From assembly GCF_014522265.1 (NCBI RefSeq), contig NZ_CP017024.1:2764001-2828000 (forward strand): a stretch of DNA of 64,000 bases, in the 5' to 3' direction. Positions 51,941 to 63,374 of this stretch are shown in pieces. Positions within the stretch are counted from its first letter, which is position 1, and every line of letters starts with the position of its first letter. A program made the position numbers and the translations under genes. Origin of the DNA: Pseudomonas oryzihabitans (GTDB taxonomy: Bacteria; Pseudomonadota; Gammaproteobacteria; Pseudomonadales; Pseudomonadaceae). Under the pieces are notes generated by a model. The model ran no database searches. It was not told where the DNA came from and was given only the letters and a program-made list of their open reading frames with translations.

Positions 51941-52852
51941 ATGCGCTACGACCTGCTCGACCTGCGGCTGTTCCTCCATGTCGTGGAAGCGCGCAGCATC
52001 ACCCTGGGCGCCGAACGGAGCCACCTGGCGCTGCCTTCCGCCAGTGGCCGCATCAAGGCCCTGGAAGACAGCCTGGGAACGCTGCTGCTGATCCGCCACG
52101 CGCGTGGCGTACGCCCCACGCCGGCCGGCCTGACCCTGGAGCGCCATGCCCGGGCGATCCTGCTGCGGTTGGACGAGATGGCCCAGGATCTTGCCGGCGC
52201 GGTGGCGGACAGCCGCACGCGGGTGCGGCTGTTGGGCAACGGCGCCGCGGTGATGGAGCATCTGGATGACCCCCTGGCCGCTTTCCTCCAGGCGCAGCCC
52301 AGGGTGGACGTGGAAGTCGAGGAGCTGCCCAGCTCACGCATAGTGCTGGCGCTCCGCGAAGGTCGCGCCGACCTGGGAATCTTCGTGGCGGCGCCGGGTT
52401 TGGAGGATCTGCAGATCCAACCCTTTCGCGATGATCCCCTGGTGCTGGTCGCTGCGCCGGGTAGCCTGCCTTTGCCGGATGGCGAGGCGGTCGATTTCGC
52501 ACGACTGCTCGAGCAGCCCTTCGTCGGCCTGTCTCGCGGCAATGCCCTGCAGCTCCATGTGGAAGCCCAGGCGGCGCAGTGGGGCCGGGAGCTGGCGATC
52601 CGCATTCGGGTACCGAGTCCGATCCAGGCCTGCGCTCTGGTCGCCCGCGGCTTGGGCCTGGCGATCCTGCCGGCCGCCAGTCTGCTCCGGGCAGGACCGG
52701 GCGTGGCGCTGGTCAGCCACCCGCTGCGCGATGCCTGGGCGCGTCGCGAACTGGTGGTGGGCTGCCGGGACGGCAACGAGCTGTCGCCGGCGGCGGCAGC
52801 CTTGCTGGAGGTGCTGGTGGAGACCGGAAGGGAGGGTGTCGACGCAGGCTGA
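51941..52852 (+). CDS. LysR-type regulator beside TauE/SafE permease
   Basis: 303 residues. The N-terminal HTH at about 5-62 reads LRLFLHVVEARSITLGAERS then LALPSASGRIKALEDSLGTL; the effector domain starts about residue 90 (VRLLGNGAAVMEHLDDPLAA). The divergent 103-base gap 51838-51940 to the permease is the classic place for a LysR operator. It probably controls the permease in response to its substrate; unknown. Confidence 0.9.
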   Translation: MRYDLLDLRLFLHVVEARSITLGAERSHLALPSASGRIKALEDSLGTLLLIRHARGVRPTPAGLTLERHARAILLRLDEMAQDLAGAVADSRTRVRLLGNGAAVMEHLDDPLAAFLQAQPRVDVEVEELPSSRIVLALREGRADLGIFVAAPGLEDLQIQPFRDDPLVLVAAPGSLPLPDGEAVDFARLLEQPFVGLSRGNALQLHVEAQAAQWGRELAIRIRVPSPIQACALVARGLGLAILPAASLLRAGPGVALVSHPLRDAWARRELVVGCRDGNELSPAAAALLEVLVETGREGVDAG

Positions 52853-52895
52853 TCGGCGACCCGGTCTCGGTTGAGACACGGATCGCCGGCAGGCG

Positions 52896-54218
52896 TCAGC
52901 CGCGCAGTTTGTCCAGCAGCTGATGGTTGGGATAGCCGTCGGCCGGCCAGCCCTGGGACTGCTGGTAGGCGCGGATGGCCTTGCGGGTATTGGCGCCGAT
53001 GATGCCGTCGGCGCTGCCCGGATCCAGGCCCAGCGCGGCCAGGCGCTGCTGCAGTTCGACGCGCTCGCTGCGGCTCAGCGGCAGATCGTCGGTGGGCCAG
53101 TTGCCGGCGATCTGGCCGGCGTCGCGATAGCGCTCCGAGAGCAGCGCCACGCCCAGGGCATAGGAGCTAGTGTTGTTGTACTTGAGGATGGTGCGGAAAT
53201 TGTTGAACACCAGGAAGGCCGGGCCGCGATGGCCGGCGGGCAGCAGCAGCGAAGCGCTGTCGCTCGGCTGGGCGGCCGGTTGCGGCAGGCCGAGGCCCTG
53301 GATGCCCAGGGCGTTCCACTCGGCCAGGCTCTTGCGCACGCCCATGTCGGCCAGGCTGTAGTCGAAGTTGGCCGGCACCCGGACCTCGTAGCCCCAGGGC
53401 TTGCCGTCCTGCCAGCCGGAGGCCTTGAGGTAGTTGGCGGTGGAGGCCAGGGCATCGGCGGTGGAGCCCCAGATGTCGCGGCGACCGTCGCCGTCGAAGT
53501 CCACCGCGTACTGGTCGTAGGTGGTGGGGATGAACTGGGTCTGGCCCATGGCGCCGGCCCAGGAGCCGATCATGCGGTCGGCGGTGACGTCACCGTGCTG
53601 CAGGATGCCGAGGGCGGCGATGAGCTGGTCCTGGGCGAAGTCCGGGCGGCGACCTTCGTAGGCGAGGGTGGCCAGGGAGCGGATGACGCCCTTGTTGCCC
53701 ATGTTGTTGCCGTAGTTGCTCTCCATGCCCCAGAAGGCGACCAGGCGCGCCGGCTCGATGCCGTAGCGGGCTTCCAGGGAGGCCAGCAGCCCGGCCTGCT
53801 GGATCAGCAGACTCTTGCCATTGCGCACCCGCAGGGGCGAGACGGCGGATTCCAGGTATTCCCAGACCGGCTTGGTGAATTCCGGCTGGCTGCGATCGGC
53901 GGCGATCACCGCCGGGTCGGGTTGCACGCCAATGAAGGCCTGGTCGAAGGTGGCGGCGGATATGCCCCGGCCCAGGGCCAGGGCGCGGAAACGGCTACGC
54001 CACTGCTCGAAGCTTTCCTCCGGTTGCGGCATGGCCTCGGCCGCCGAAGCGGGGGCGTTCGCCGCGGGTGCGGGTTTGGACGAGGAGGGCGAAGAGGGCG
54101 CCGCGGTGGGCGTCGTCGGAGTCTGGGCGCAGGCGGCCAGGGCGGCGGTCAGCAGGGTGACCAGGGTTCCGGCGAGGAGGCCGCCGGTCTTGAATCCGCG
54201 GGTTTTCCCGAATTGCAT
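52896..54218 (-). CDS. membrane-bound lytic murein transglycosylase with peptidoglycan-binding domain
   Basis: 440-residue MltB-family enzyme. Lipoprotein signal with lipobox LAAC at Cys30 ([12 protein letters not shown]), a Ser/Pro/Ala linker (residues 31-66), then the family 3 catalytic domain with Glu166 in FWGMESNYGNNMGNKG and GAMGQTQFIPTTYDQY. The C-terminal PG_binding_1 domain (about 375-440) reads LQQRLAALGLDPGSADGIIG then NTRKAIRAYQQSQGWPADGY. A second MltB-type enzyme besides the one at 43.8 kb. Start 54218 has GGAGA five bases upstream. Resembles the SltH-type transglycosylase near lipA in P. aeruginosa. Confidence 0.92.
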   Translation of the reverse strand: MQFGKTRGFKTGGLLAGTLVTLLTAALAACAQTPTTPTAAPSSPSSSKPAPAANAPASAAEAMPQPEESFEQWRSRFRALALGRGISAATFDQAFIGVQPDPAVIAADRSQPEFTKPVWEYLESAVSPLRVRNGKSLLIQQAGLLASLEARYGIEPARLVAFWGMESNYGNNMGNKGVIRSLATLAYEGRRPDFAQDQLIAALGILQHGDVTADRMIGSWAGAMGQTQFIPTTYDQYAVDFDGDGRRDIWGSTADALASTANYLKASGWQDGKPWGYEVRVPANFDYSLADMGVRKSLAEWNALGIQGLGLPQPAAQPSDSASLLLPAGHRGPAFLVFNNFRTILKYNNTSSYALGVALLSERYRDAGQIAGNWPTDDLPLSRSERVELQQRLAALGLDPGSADGIIGANTRKAIRAYQQSQGWPADGYPNHQLLDKLRG

Positions 54219-54302
54219 CTGTCTCCACCGGACGTCTAGGCAGGAAGGCTCACCTTAGCACGGCCCGGGTCCCGACGTCTGTCAGGCGTCTGCACGCGGC
54301 TT

Positions 54303-54463
54303 TCAGGCGGCCAGAAAGACCGAAGCCTTCTCGTCTTGCAACGAGAAGGCTTCGCGGCGGTAGCTGCCTTTGCCCTTGGCGGGCTTTTCCCGGCGGGCGC
54401 GATAACGGGGATCGCTGACGAGGACCTTGGCCTTGTTGGGCCGCGGCTGTATTTCTTGGCCAT
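54303..54463 (-). pseudogene. arfA: alternative ribosome-rescue factor A, frameshifted
   Basis: ArfA recruits RF2 to ribosomes stalled at the 3' end of mRNA when tmRNA fails. ATG at 54463 gives MAKKYSRGP, and then another frame gives NKAKVLVSDPRYRARREKPA and KGKGSYRREAFSLQDEKASV, ending FLAA. This matches the ArfA core (DPLFR-R-E---KGKGSY). Adding one C to the CCC run (plus GGG at 54438-54440) joins them into 53 residues. The last third is encoded by a strong hairpin (54321-54354). Next to holA and convergent with nothing. The break is probably a homopolymer error. Confidence 0.8.
54321..54354 (-). promoter_or_regulatory. intragenic hairpin of arfA
   Basis: Perfect 14-bp stem, CGAAGCCTTCTCGT (54321-54334) and ACGAGAAGGCTTCG (54341-54354), 6-base loop, inside the arfA coding sequence just before its stop. 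On the minus strand it is followed by GTCTTTCTGG, a weak U tract. In other bacteria a hairpin here ends or is cut from arfA mRNA, giving a nonstop transcript that tmRNA destroys. Confidence 0.75.
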
Positions 54464-54550
54464 GGTGCGGGCTCCGAGTGATGGGGGTTCCCCCTTGATG
54501 GGGACGCGCCAGTCTATTGCAAGGGCCGTGGATTGCAAGGCCCGCCAGCG

Positions 54551-55588
54551 CTAGGACCTGGGCAGGGTCAGTCGCTTGCCGGCGAGCGTCAGCGCCAGGC
54601 TGGCCAGGGTCAGCCAGACCTCGCCGGGCGCCTGGCCCTTGATCTGTTCGTCGGCGACCTGGGCCTCGCGCAGCAGGGCTTCCAGTCGGCGGGCACCCTG
54701 GCGCTGCAGGGCGCGGCTGACCAGCGGACGACGCTTGTCCCATACCGGTGGCTTGACCTGGGTGAAGGCGCGTTCCAGCGGCGTGCCGCTTTCCTGCAGA
54801 TGGGCCAGGTTGGCCAGCAGGCGCAGTTCCCGGGCCAGGGCCCAGAGCACCACGGCTGCTTCCACGCCTTCGCCGCGCAGGCCTTCGAGAATGCGCAGGG
54901 CGTGCTCCGCATCGCCGGCCAGGGCGGCGTCCAGCAGGCCGAAGACGTCGTAGCGGGCACTGTCGGCCACCGAGGCGCGTACGGTCTCGGCATCCACCTG
55001 GGAGCCTTCGATGAGCAGGCGGAGCTTTTCGATCTCCTGCGCCGCGGCCAGCAGGTTGCCTTCCACCCGCTCGGCGATCAGCTCGACGGCTTCGGGGGTG
55101 GCGGCCAGCCCCAGGCGCGACAGGCGCTGGTTGATCCACTGCGGTAACTGCGCCAGTTCCACCGGCCAGATCTGCACGAATTGCGCCTGCGGGTGCTCCA
55201 GCAGGGCCTTGGCCCACTTGGTCTTCTGCGCGGCGGCGTCCAGGCGCGGCAGGCTGATCAGCAGCAGAGTGTCCTCGGCCGGGCGGGCGAGGTAGTCGAG
55301 CAGGGCGGCGGAGCCCTTGTCGCCGGGCTTGCCGGTGGGCAGGCGCAATTCGAGGATGCGTTTCTGGGCAAACAGGGAAAGGCTGGCGCCGGCCTCGTAG
55401 AGGCGGCCCCAGTCGAAGCCGGCATCGACGTCGAAGACCTCGCGCTCGTCGAAAGCCTGGGCGCGAGCCGCGCCGCGAATGGCGTCGCTGGCTTCCTGGC
55501 AGAGCAGGGGCTCATCGCCACTGACCGCATAGACGGCGGCCAGCGAGCCCTGGAGCTGCTTACCGAGCTGGTTGGCGTTGAGTTTCAT
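54551..55588 (-). CDS. holA: DNA polymerase III delta subunit
   Basis: Clamp-loader subunit that opens the beta ring. 345 residues. MKLNANQLGKQLQGSLAAVY, then VSGDEPLLCQEASDAIR (beta-binding N-terminal segment), the AAA-like middle (TLLLISLPRLDAAAQKTKWA) and the helical C-terminal collar (FGLLDAALAGDAEHALRILE). Start 55588 is the family start; six extra residues upstream are unlikely. Follows lptE after 48 bases on the minus strand. Confidence 0.95.
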   Translation of the reverse strand: MKLNANQLGKQLQGSLAAVYAVSGDEPLLCQEASDAIRGAARAQAFDEREVFDVDAGFDWGRLYEAGASLSLFAQKRILELRLPTGKPGDKGSAALLDYLARPAEDTLLLISLPRLDAAAQKTKWAKALLEHPQAQFVQIWPVELAQLPQWINQRLSRLGLAATPEAVELIAERVEGNLLAAAQEIEKLRLLIEGSQVDAETVRASVADSARYDVFGLLDAALAGDAEHALRILEGLRGEGVEAAVVLWALARELRLLANLAHLQESGTPLERAFTQVKPPVWDKRRPLVSRALQRQGARRLEALLREAQVADEQIKGQAPGEVWLTLASLALTLAGKRLTLPRS

Positions 55589-55636
55589 GCTGAACCGGAA
55601 TGGCAAACCGGAGCCTTGCGGCTCCGGGTGCGGCGC

Positions 55637-56251
55637 TTAGCGCGCGGGGGTGGGGATGTCGATCGGCGACTGCTGCGGCGGGGCGGACTCGCGGGCACGG
55701 CGGTCGGCGTCGGCCTTGGCGGCGGCACGGGCATCGGCGTCGCGCTGCAGCTTCTCCAGGCGCTCCGGTGTCAGGGCCTGCAGGCGGGCGGCCAGCTGCT
55801 GCACCAGTTCGCGGCGCATCTCGCGACGCAGCTGGTCCTTCTGCTGCTCGGAACCGACGATGTTGTTCTGGTCGGTCACGTAGTAGCGCTGGGTTTCCAG
55901 GTAGTCGCTGACCAGCACCGCCTGGTTCTTGCCGACGATGGTATAGGGCTGACGGGTGGTCAGCTCGACCTCGGCACTGCGGGCGCCGCTGGTGTAGCTG
56001 GCGGTGCGCTCGCTCTGGGCTTCGCCGCCCAGATCCAGGGTGTAGGGCGCGCCCGAGCCGATCCGCACATGGGCGTCCTCGAGCATGTCGCGCACGTCCT
56101 TGACGGTCTGGCCATAGGCGTCGCGCGCCGTCAGGTTCAGCTCGTTCACGGTCAGGCGGGTTTCGCCGGTGCCACGCAGCTGGAAGCCGCAGGCGGTCAG
56201 CAGGGTCGCCAGGCCGACTACCGCAAGGCCGGGGAGAATCCGTTTCTTCAT
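55637..56251 (-). CDS. lptE: LPS-assembly lipoprotein LptE
   Basis: Plug of the outer-membrane LptDE translocon. 204 residues. The lipobox is LTAC with Cys21 (GLATLLTACGFQLRG, the classic CGFQLRG start). The C-terminal third is charged and Gln/Ala-rich (LQALTPERLEKLQRDADARA) and continues past the usual fold to SPIDIPTPAR. In the leuS-lptE-holA operon, 25 bases after leuS. Confidence 0.96.
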   Translation of the reverse strand: MKKRILPGLAVVGLATLLTACGFQLRGTGETRLTVNELNLTARDAYGQTVKDVRDMLEDAHVRIGSGAPYTLDLGGEAQSERTASYTSGARSAEVELTTRQPYTIVGKNQAVLVSDYLETQRYYVTDQNNIVGSEQQKDQLRREMRRELVQQLAARLQALTPERLEKLQRDADARAAAKADADRRARESAPPQQSPIDIPTPAR

Positions 56252-56276
56252 CTGTTGTCTGCTCCGTTCGCGTGTC

Positions 56277-59114
<2,838 letters not shown>

Positions 59115-59116
59115 TC

Positions 59117-59439
59117 ATGGGAAAGTTTCGACGCGAGTCCGAAAAGCTGCCCGTCGACGTGCGCCTGCAACGGCGCCTGGCGCTGGCGCTGGATGAGGCG
59201 GTGACCCAGGAACGCCTCTATGACAGTGCCAACGGGGAAGTCGAGGTGCAGGGCCTGAGTCCGGCCGAATATGCCCTGGTCAAGCGCTGGCTGGCGCGCC
59301 ATCAGGCAGCCGATGCCGCCCTGGCCTGTTGCCTGGGCTGTGGCCGGGTCCAGCCGGCGGGGCCTTCTGTACTCAGTGTCAGGGTCGACAACTGCTGGTC
59401 GAGGGTTCTTCTGCCCCGGTTGGCGCTCCCCTACACTAG
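59117..59439 (+). pseudogene. zinc-ribbon protein, frameshifted
   Basis: Small conserved protein divergent from leuS. MGKFRRESEKLPVDVRLQRR begins a helical N-terminal region, then ALACCLGCGRVQPAG supplies the first CxxC. The second half of the ribbon (FCTQCQGRQLLVEGSSAPV) is one frame over. Adding one G to GGGG at 59359-59362 joins them into 107 residues ending GAPLH. The uncorrected frame runs on 80 residues of Arg/Pro-rich noise. The earlier ATG at 59105 abuts the GGAGG site and is unlikely as start. Probable homopolymer error. Confidence 0.72.
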
Positions 59440-59480
59440 GCGCCGCCGCGACCCGGAGGTCGCCCCCGACCGGAGGGACC

Positions 59481-60242
59481 ATGGGTCTGCGCTATTTCTT
59501 CAAGCAACTGCTGCTGCCACCGGGCGGCCTGCTGCTGCTCCTGCTACTGGGCTGGTGGTTGCGCCGGCGTTATCCGCGCCTGGGCCTGGCCTGTTTCCTG
59601 GGTGGTCTGCTGGGCCTCTGGGCCAGCACCCTGCCGGTCGTGGTGGAGACGGGTGGGCGCTTGCTGGAGCGCGATGCCGCGCTGCCTGAGGCGCGCTGGG
59701 CGACGCTTGCCCAGCAGGCCGACGCCATCGTGGTGCTGGGTGCCGGTCGCGAAGTGGACGATCCGGGCTGGGCGGGCGATGCCGCCAGCCATCTGGCCGT
59801 GGAGCGGCTGCGCTATGCGGCGCGGCTGGCCAAGGCCAGCGGCCTGCCGGTGCTGATCACCGGGGGCTCGCCCCATGACCGCCCACTAAGCGAGGCGGCG
59901 CTGATGACCGAGGTGATGGAGCGCGACCTGGGGGTGCCGGTGCGCTGGCAGGAAGGCGCCAGTCGCACCACCTGGGAAAACGCCACCCTGAGTGCGCCGC
60001 TGCTGCGCGAGGCCGGGGTGAAACGGGTGGTGCTGGTGACCCAGGCCTATCACATGGCCCGTTCGCGCTGGTGTTTCGAACGGCAGGGCCTGCAGGTGGT
60101 GGCCGCGCCCATGGGCTTCATCGGTATCGCCAATGCCCGGCCCTTCGGTGGCTGGCTGCCGGAGGCCAAGGCGGTCGAGCAGACCGCCCAGTTGCTCAAC
60201 GAGGCCGCCGGGCTGCTGCTCTATCCGCTCGCCTATCGCTGA
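59481..60242 (+). CDS. YdcF/ElyC family (DUF218) envelope protein
   Basis: 253 residues with two N-terminal membrane helices (about 10-30 and 36-55: LLLLLLLGWWLRRRYP and LACFLGGLLGLWASTL) and a periplasmic or cytosolic DUF218 domain. Conserved segments: DAIVVLGAGREVDDPGW, VLITGGSPHDRPLSEA (GGSP loop), VRWQEGASRTTWENA and VLVTQAYHMARSRWCFER. ElyC affects wall precursor lipid handling in E. coli; the exact role here is inferred. Starts 41 bases after the zinc-ribbon stop; tail overlaps lnt. Confidence 0.9.
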   Translation: MGLRYFFKQLLLPPGGLLLLLLLGWWLRRRYPRLGLACFLGGLLGLWASTLPVVVETGGRLLERDAALPEARWATLAQQADAIVVLGAGREVDDPGWAGDAASHLAVERLRYAARLAKASGLPVLITGGSPHDRPLSEAALMTEVMERDLGVPVRWQEGASRTTWENATLSAPLLREAGVKRVVLVTQAYHMARSRWCFERQGLQVVAAPMGFIGIANARPFGGWLPEAKAVEQTAQLLNEAAGLLLYPLAYR

Positions 60243-61780
60243 GTCACCACCAGCGGCGCCTCTTCCGGACGATCCTGCCGACGCAGCAGCAGGCCCCACA
60301 GCAGCACCAGGGCGGAAAAGATCGCCAGTGGCCAGAGGCGGTAGTGCAGATAGGGCGTCAGGCCATCCATGGGTACCACGCTGCCTTGTAGCACGCCGAC
60401 CTGGAAGGCCGGGATCTGCCGGCTGATGCGACCGAAGGGGTCGACCAGGGCGGTGATGCCATCGTTGGTGACCCGCACCAGCCAGCGACCGCTTTCCAGG
60501 GCCCGCATCTGCGCCATCTGCAGGTGCTGCTGCGGACCGATGGACTTGCCGAACCAGGTGTCGTTGCTGATGGTGAGCAGCAGCTGACTCTGGGCCGCCA
60601 TGCTGGCGACGAATTCCGGATAGACCACCTCGTAGCAGATATAGGGCGCCACGCGATAGCCCTTCACCAGCAGCGGCTCCTGCTGCTCGGGACCGCGGAC
60701 GAAGTCGGACATGGGCAGATCGAAGAAGCCGATCAGGCCACGCAGGTATTCCTGCAGCGGCACGTATTCGCCGAAGGGCACCAGCTTCTGCTTGTAGTAG
60801 GTGCCAGAGCCATTGCCGACCGCGGTGATGCTGTTGAAGTAACGCGAATCGCCGTCGGCGTCGCGTTCGCGGGCGGGCAGGCCGGTCACCAAGGCGCCGC
60901 CATGGGCGGCCACCTGGGCACCTTCGGCGGCAAGGAAGTCACTGACGTATTCGCGCAGCACGGGAATGGCGTTTTCCGGCCAGACCACCAGGTCGGCGTC
61001 GGTCTGCTCGGCGGTGCGGTCGCGATAGAGCGCCAGGGTGGCGCGGGCGTGGTCGGGATTCCACTTGAGTTCCTGGGCGATGTTGCCCTGGACCCCGGCG
61101 ACCTTGAGCGGCGCGCCCGCAGGTTGGGTCCAGACCTGGCCCTTGAAGACATCGCCGGCGACCCAGGGCAGGGCCACCAGCACCAGGCTCGCGACCAGGG
61201 CGAGTGGCCGCATGATCAGGCGTGGGGCGTTGACCAGCAGCGCCGCGGTAAAGGCCAGCGCGGCCGAGATCAGCCAGACGCCGCCCAGCGGTGCCAGGCC
61301 CTGCAGGGGGCCGCTGAGCTGGCTGTAACCCAGCAGCAGCCAGGGAAAGCCGGTGAGCGCCCAGCTGCGGAACAGCTCCAGGGCGAACCACAGGCCGGCA
61401 AAGGTCAGGGCGTCGCCCAGGGGCGCCTGGTTGCGTCTCAGGCACAGTGCCCAGAGCCCGGCGGGCAGGGCGAAGAACAGGGCGATGCCGGCGCAGAAGC
61501 CTACGGTGAGAAACAGCGCCAGGGGCACCGGCGCGGCACCGTAGGTGTGGATGCTGACGTAGATCCAGCTGGTGCCGGCGAGAAAGGCGCCGAAGCCGTA
61601 GCACCAGCCGCGCAGCAGGGCGCGCCAGGCACCGAGACCCTTGAGGCCCAGGTAGAAGAGAGCGACGGACAGCAGTGCCAGTGGCCAGATGGTGAAAGGG
61701 GCCAGCGCCAGGGGCGTGAGGGCACCAGCGAAGAGCGCGAGAAGGTTGCCCTTCCAGCCGGGTTGAGAGATCCAGCGCAT
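60233..61780 (-). CDS. lnt: apolipoprotein N-acyltransferase
   Basis: Adds the third acyl chain to lipoproteins in the inner membrane. 515 residues. About seven helices (residues 10-215) lead to the periplasmic nitrilase-like domain with the catalytic triad Glu269 (VVWPENAIPV), Lys330 (YYKQKLVPFGEYVP) and Cys382 (APYICYEVVYPE). The C-terminal membrane helix is LWPLAIFSALVLLWGLLL. The frame to 61951 is noise upstream; 61780 is the family start. Its stop lies inside the last codons of the convergent ElyC-like gene (10-base overlap). Upstream of it lie repeats, then corC. Confidence 0.96.
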   Translation of the reverse strand: MRWISQPGWKGNLLALFAGALTPLALAPFTIWPLALLSVALFYLGLKGLGAWRALLRGWCYGFGAFLAGTSWIYVSIHTYGAAPVPLALFLTVGFCAGIALFFALPAGLWALCLRRNQAPLGDALTFAGLWFALELFRSWALTGFPWLLLGYSQLSGPLQGLAPLGGVWLISAALAFTAALLVNAPRLIMRPLALVASLVLVALPWVAGDVFKGQVWTQPAGAPLKVAGVQGNIAQELKWNPDHARATLALYRDRTAEQTDADLVVWPENAIPVLREYVSDFLAAEGAQVAAHGGALVTGLPARERDADGDSRYFNSITAVGNGSGTYYKQKLVPFGEYVPLQEYLRGLIGFFDLPMSDFVRGPEQQEPLLVKGYRVAPYICYEVVYPEFVASMAAQSQLLLTISNDTWFGKSIGPQQHLQMAQMRALESGRWLVRVTNDGITALVDPFGRISRQIPAFQVGVLQGSVVPMDGLTPYLHYRLWPLAIFSALVLLWGLLLRRQDRPEEAPLVVTQR

Positions 61781-61912
61781 CGAAAATCCTTGGTCCGATC
61801 GAGGCTGCGCAAGCTTACTCGTCGCCGCGAGGGAGTGCCAAAGGCGTGTGCGGGGGAGCGAGCTGGATCGCAGTTGGAGAGGGGGATGGAGCTTGTCGCG
61901 GCGCGAGCGTCC

Positions 61913-62025
61913 CGTAGGTTGGGTTGAGACGGCTCCCTCGTCGAAGCCCAACGGTATCGACCTCGAAGCAAGGCCTGTTGGGCTTCGCTGCGCTCAACCC
62001 AACCTACGGAGGGCCGTAGGTTGAG
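61913..62025. repeat. nested inverted repeat, dispersed type
   Basis: Outer arms CGTAGGTTGGGTTGAG (61913-61928) and CTCAACCCAACCTACG (61993-62008) are perfect complements. Inner arms CGAAGCCCAAC (61942-61952) and GTTGGGCTTCG (61977-61987) are too. A partial third copy, CGTAGGTTGAG, is at 62015-62025. It could form a long stem and resembles small non-autonomous repeats in pseudomonad genomes. No transposase here. Lies in the 294-base lnt-corC gap. Confidence 0.75.
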
Positions 62026-62029
62026 ACCG

Positions 62030-62066
62030 ACCCTCGCCCCAGCTCTCTCCCGGAGGGAGAGGGGGC
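62030..62066. repeat. second copy of the CCCTCTCCC repeat
   Basis: CCCTCGCCCCAGCTCTCTCC followed by CGGAGGGAGAGGGGG. Its reverse complement matches the element at 49221-49257 in layout (CCCTCTCCC, GGGAGAG, then TGGGG-GAGGG). It abuts the nested repeat on one side and the corC stop on the other. Confidence 0.6.
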
Positions 62067-62074
62067 AAGAGCGG

Positions 62075-62911
62075 CTAGCGGTTGACCGGGGTGACGCGCA
62101 GCAGGTGGATGCGGCGGCCGTCGGCGTTGAGCACGCGGAAGCGGAAGTCGTCGATCACCGTTTCCTCGTTGCGCTTGGGCAGGTGACCCAGGCGATTCAT
62201 CACCAGGCCACCGGCGGTGTCGGCCTCGGCATCGGCGAAACGGGTCTCCAGGGTCTCGTTGAGCGTCTCTATGGGGGTGAGCGCCTTGACCACGAAGTCG
62301 CCGTTGGGCAACGACTTGATGAAGCTCTCTTCCTCCACGTCGTGCTCGTCCTCGATCTCGCCGACGATCTGTTCCAGCACGTCCTCGATGGTCACCAGGC
62401 CGGCGACGCCGCCGTATTCGTCCACCACGATGGCCATGTGGCTGTGGGTCGAGCGAAATTCCCGCAGCAGCACGTTGAGGCGCTTGGATTCGGGCACGAA
62501 GGTGGCCGGGCGCAAGGCCGTCTTGAAGTCGAAGACCCGCGCCTGGTCCAGCAGCAGCGGCAGCAGGTCCTTGGCCAGCAGCAGGCCGAGCACGTCGTCG
62601 GGGCCGTCGCCGATCACCGGATAGCGGGAATGCGCCGCCTCGATCACCGCCGGCAGGAATTCCGCCGGGGTCTGCTGGGCGCGGATGCTGATGATCTGCG
62701 AGCGCGGCACCATGATGTCGCGCACCTGCAGGTCGGCCACCGAGATGGCGCCCTCGACGATGGACAGCACTTCGCTGTCGAGCACCTTGTTCTCATGCGC
62801 CTCGCGCAGCAGTTCCAGCAGTTCCTGGCGACTCTTGGGTTCATGGGCAAAGGCCTGGACGATGCGTTCCAGCCAGGAACGATGCCCAGTGCCTGATCGA
62901 TCTTCGTTCAT
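62075..62911 (-). CDS. corC: CorC/YbeX CBS-domain protein
   Basis: 278-residue cytoplasmic protein linked to magnesium and cobalt efflux or to ribosome functions with YbeY. MNEDRSGTGHRSWLERIVQA, then two CBS domains (about 60-185: VRDIMVPRSQIISIRAQ and YPVIGDGPDDVLGLLLAKDL) and a CorC_HlyC domain with VVDEYGGVAGLVTIEDVLEQ, ending VLNADGRRIHLLRVTPVNR. Starts 7 bases after ybeY. The longer frame to 62998 overlaps ybeY and is rejected. Confidence 0.95.
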   Translation of the reverse strand: MNEDRSGTGHRSWLERIVQAFAHEPKSRQELLELLREAHENKVLDSEVLSIVEGAISVADLQVRDIMVPRSQIISIRAQQTPAEFLPAVIEAAHSRYPVIGDGPDDVLGLLLAKDLLPLLLDQARVFDFKTALRPATFVPESKRLNVLLREFRSTHSHMAIVVDEYGGVAGLVTIEDVLEQIVGEIEDEHDVEEESFIKSLPNGDFVVKALTPIETLNETLETRFADAEADTAGGLVMNRLGHLPKRNEETVIDDFRFRVLNADGRRIHLLRVTPVNR

Positions 62912-62918
62912 GTGTCTG

Positions 62919-63374
62919 TCATTCACCGTAGGGATCGGGGTAGCCCAGTTCAGCGAGCAATTGGCGTTCCAGTTCTTCCATCTCCTCGGCTTCGTCATCG
63001 TCCAGATGATCGTAGCCGAGCAGGTGCAGGCAGCCGTGGATGACCAGGTGCGCCCAGTGCGCCGCGGCGGGCTTGCCTTGCTCGGCGGCCTCGCGGGCCA
63101 CCACGGGGGCGCAGATCACCAGATCGCCGAGCAGGGGGATGTCGAGGAATTCGTCCGGCACGTCGGCCGGAAAGGACAGCACGTTGGTGGCGTAGTCCTT
63201 GTGCCGCCAGGTGCGATTCAGCTCGCGGCCTTCGTCTTCGTCCACCAGGCGGATGGTGAGTTCCGAGTCGCCCTGGCGGGCGCGCAGGGCCAGTTCACAC
63301 CAGCGGCGTAAGTCCGGCTCCTCGGGGAGGTCGGCCGCCTCGCTGGCGACCTGGACGTCCAGCTCAATCGCCAT
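62919..63374 (-). CDS. ybeY: rRNA maturation RNase YbeY
   Basis: Single-strand endoribonuclease for 16S 3'-end maturation and 70S quality control. 151 residues. Zinc is held by His113, His117 and His123 in [28 protein letters not shown] and [15 protein letters not shown] are conserved. Start 63374 overlaps the phoH 3' end by 11 bases, so coupled. The frame extends further upstream but that part lies inside phoH. Confidence 0.96.
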   Translation of the reverse strand: MAIELDVQVASEAADLPEEPDLRRWCELALRARQGDSELTIRLVDEDEGRELNRTWRHKDYATNVLSFPADVPDEFLDIPLLGDLVICAPVVAREAAEQGKPAAAHWAHLVIHGCLHLLGYDHLDDDEAEEMEELERQLLAELGYPDPYGE

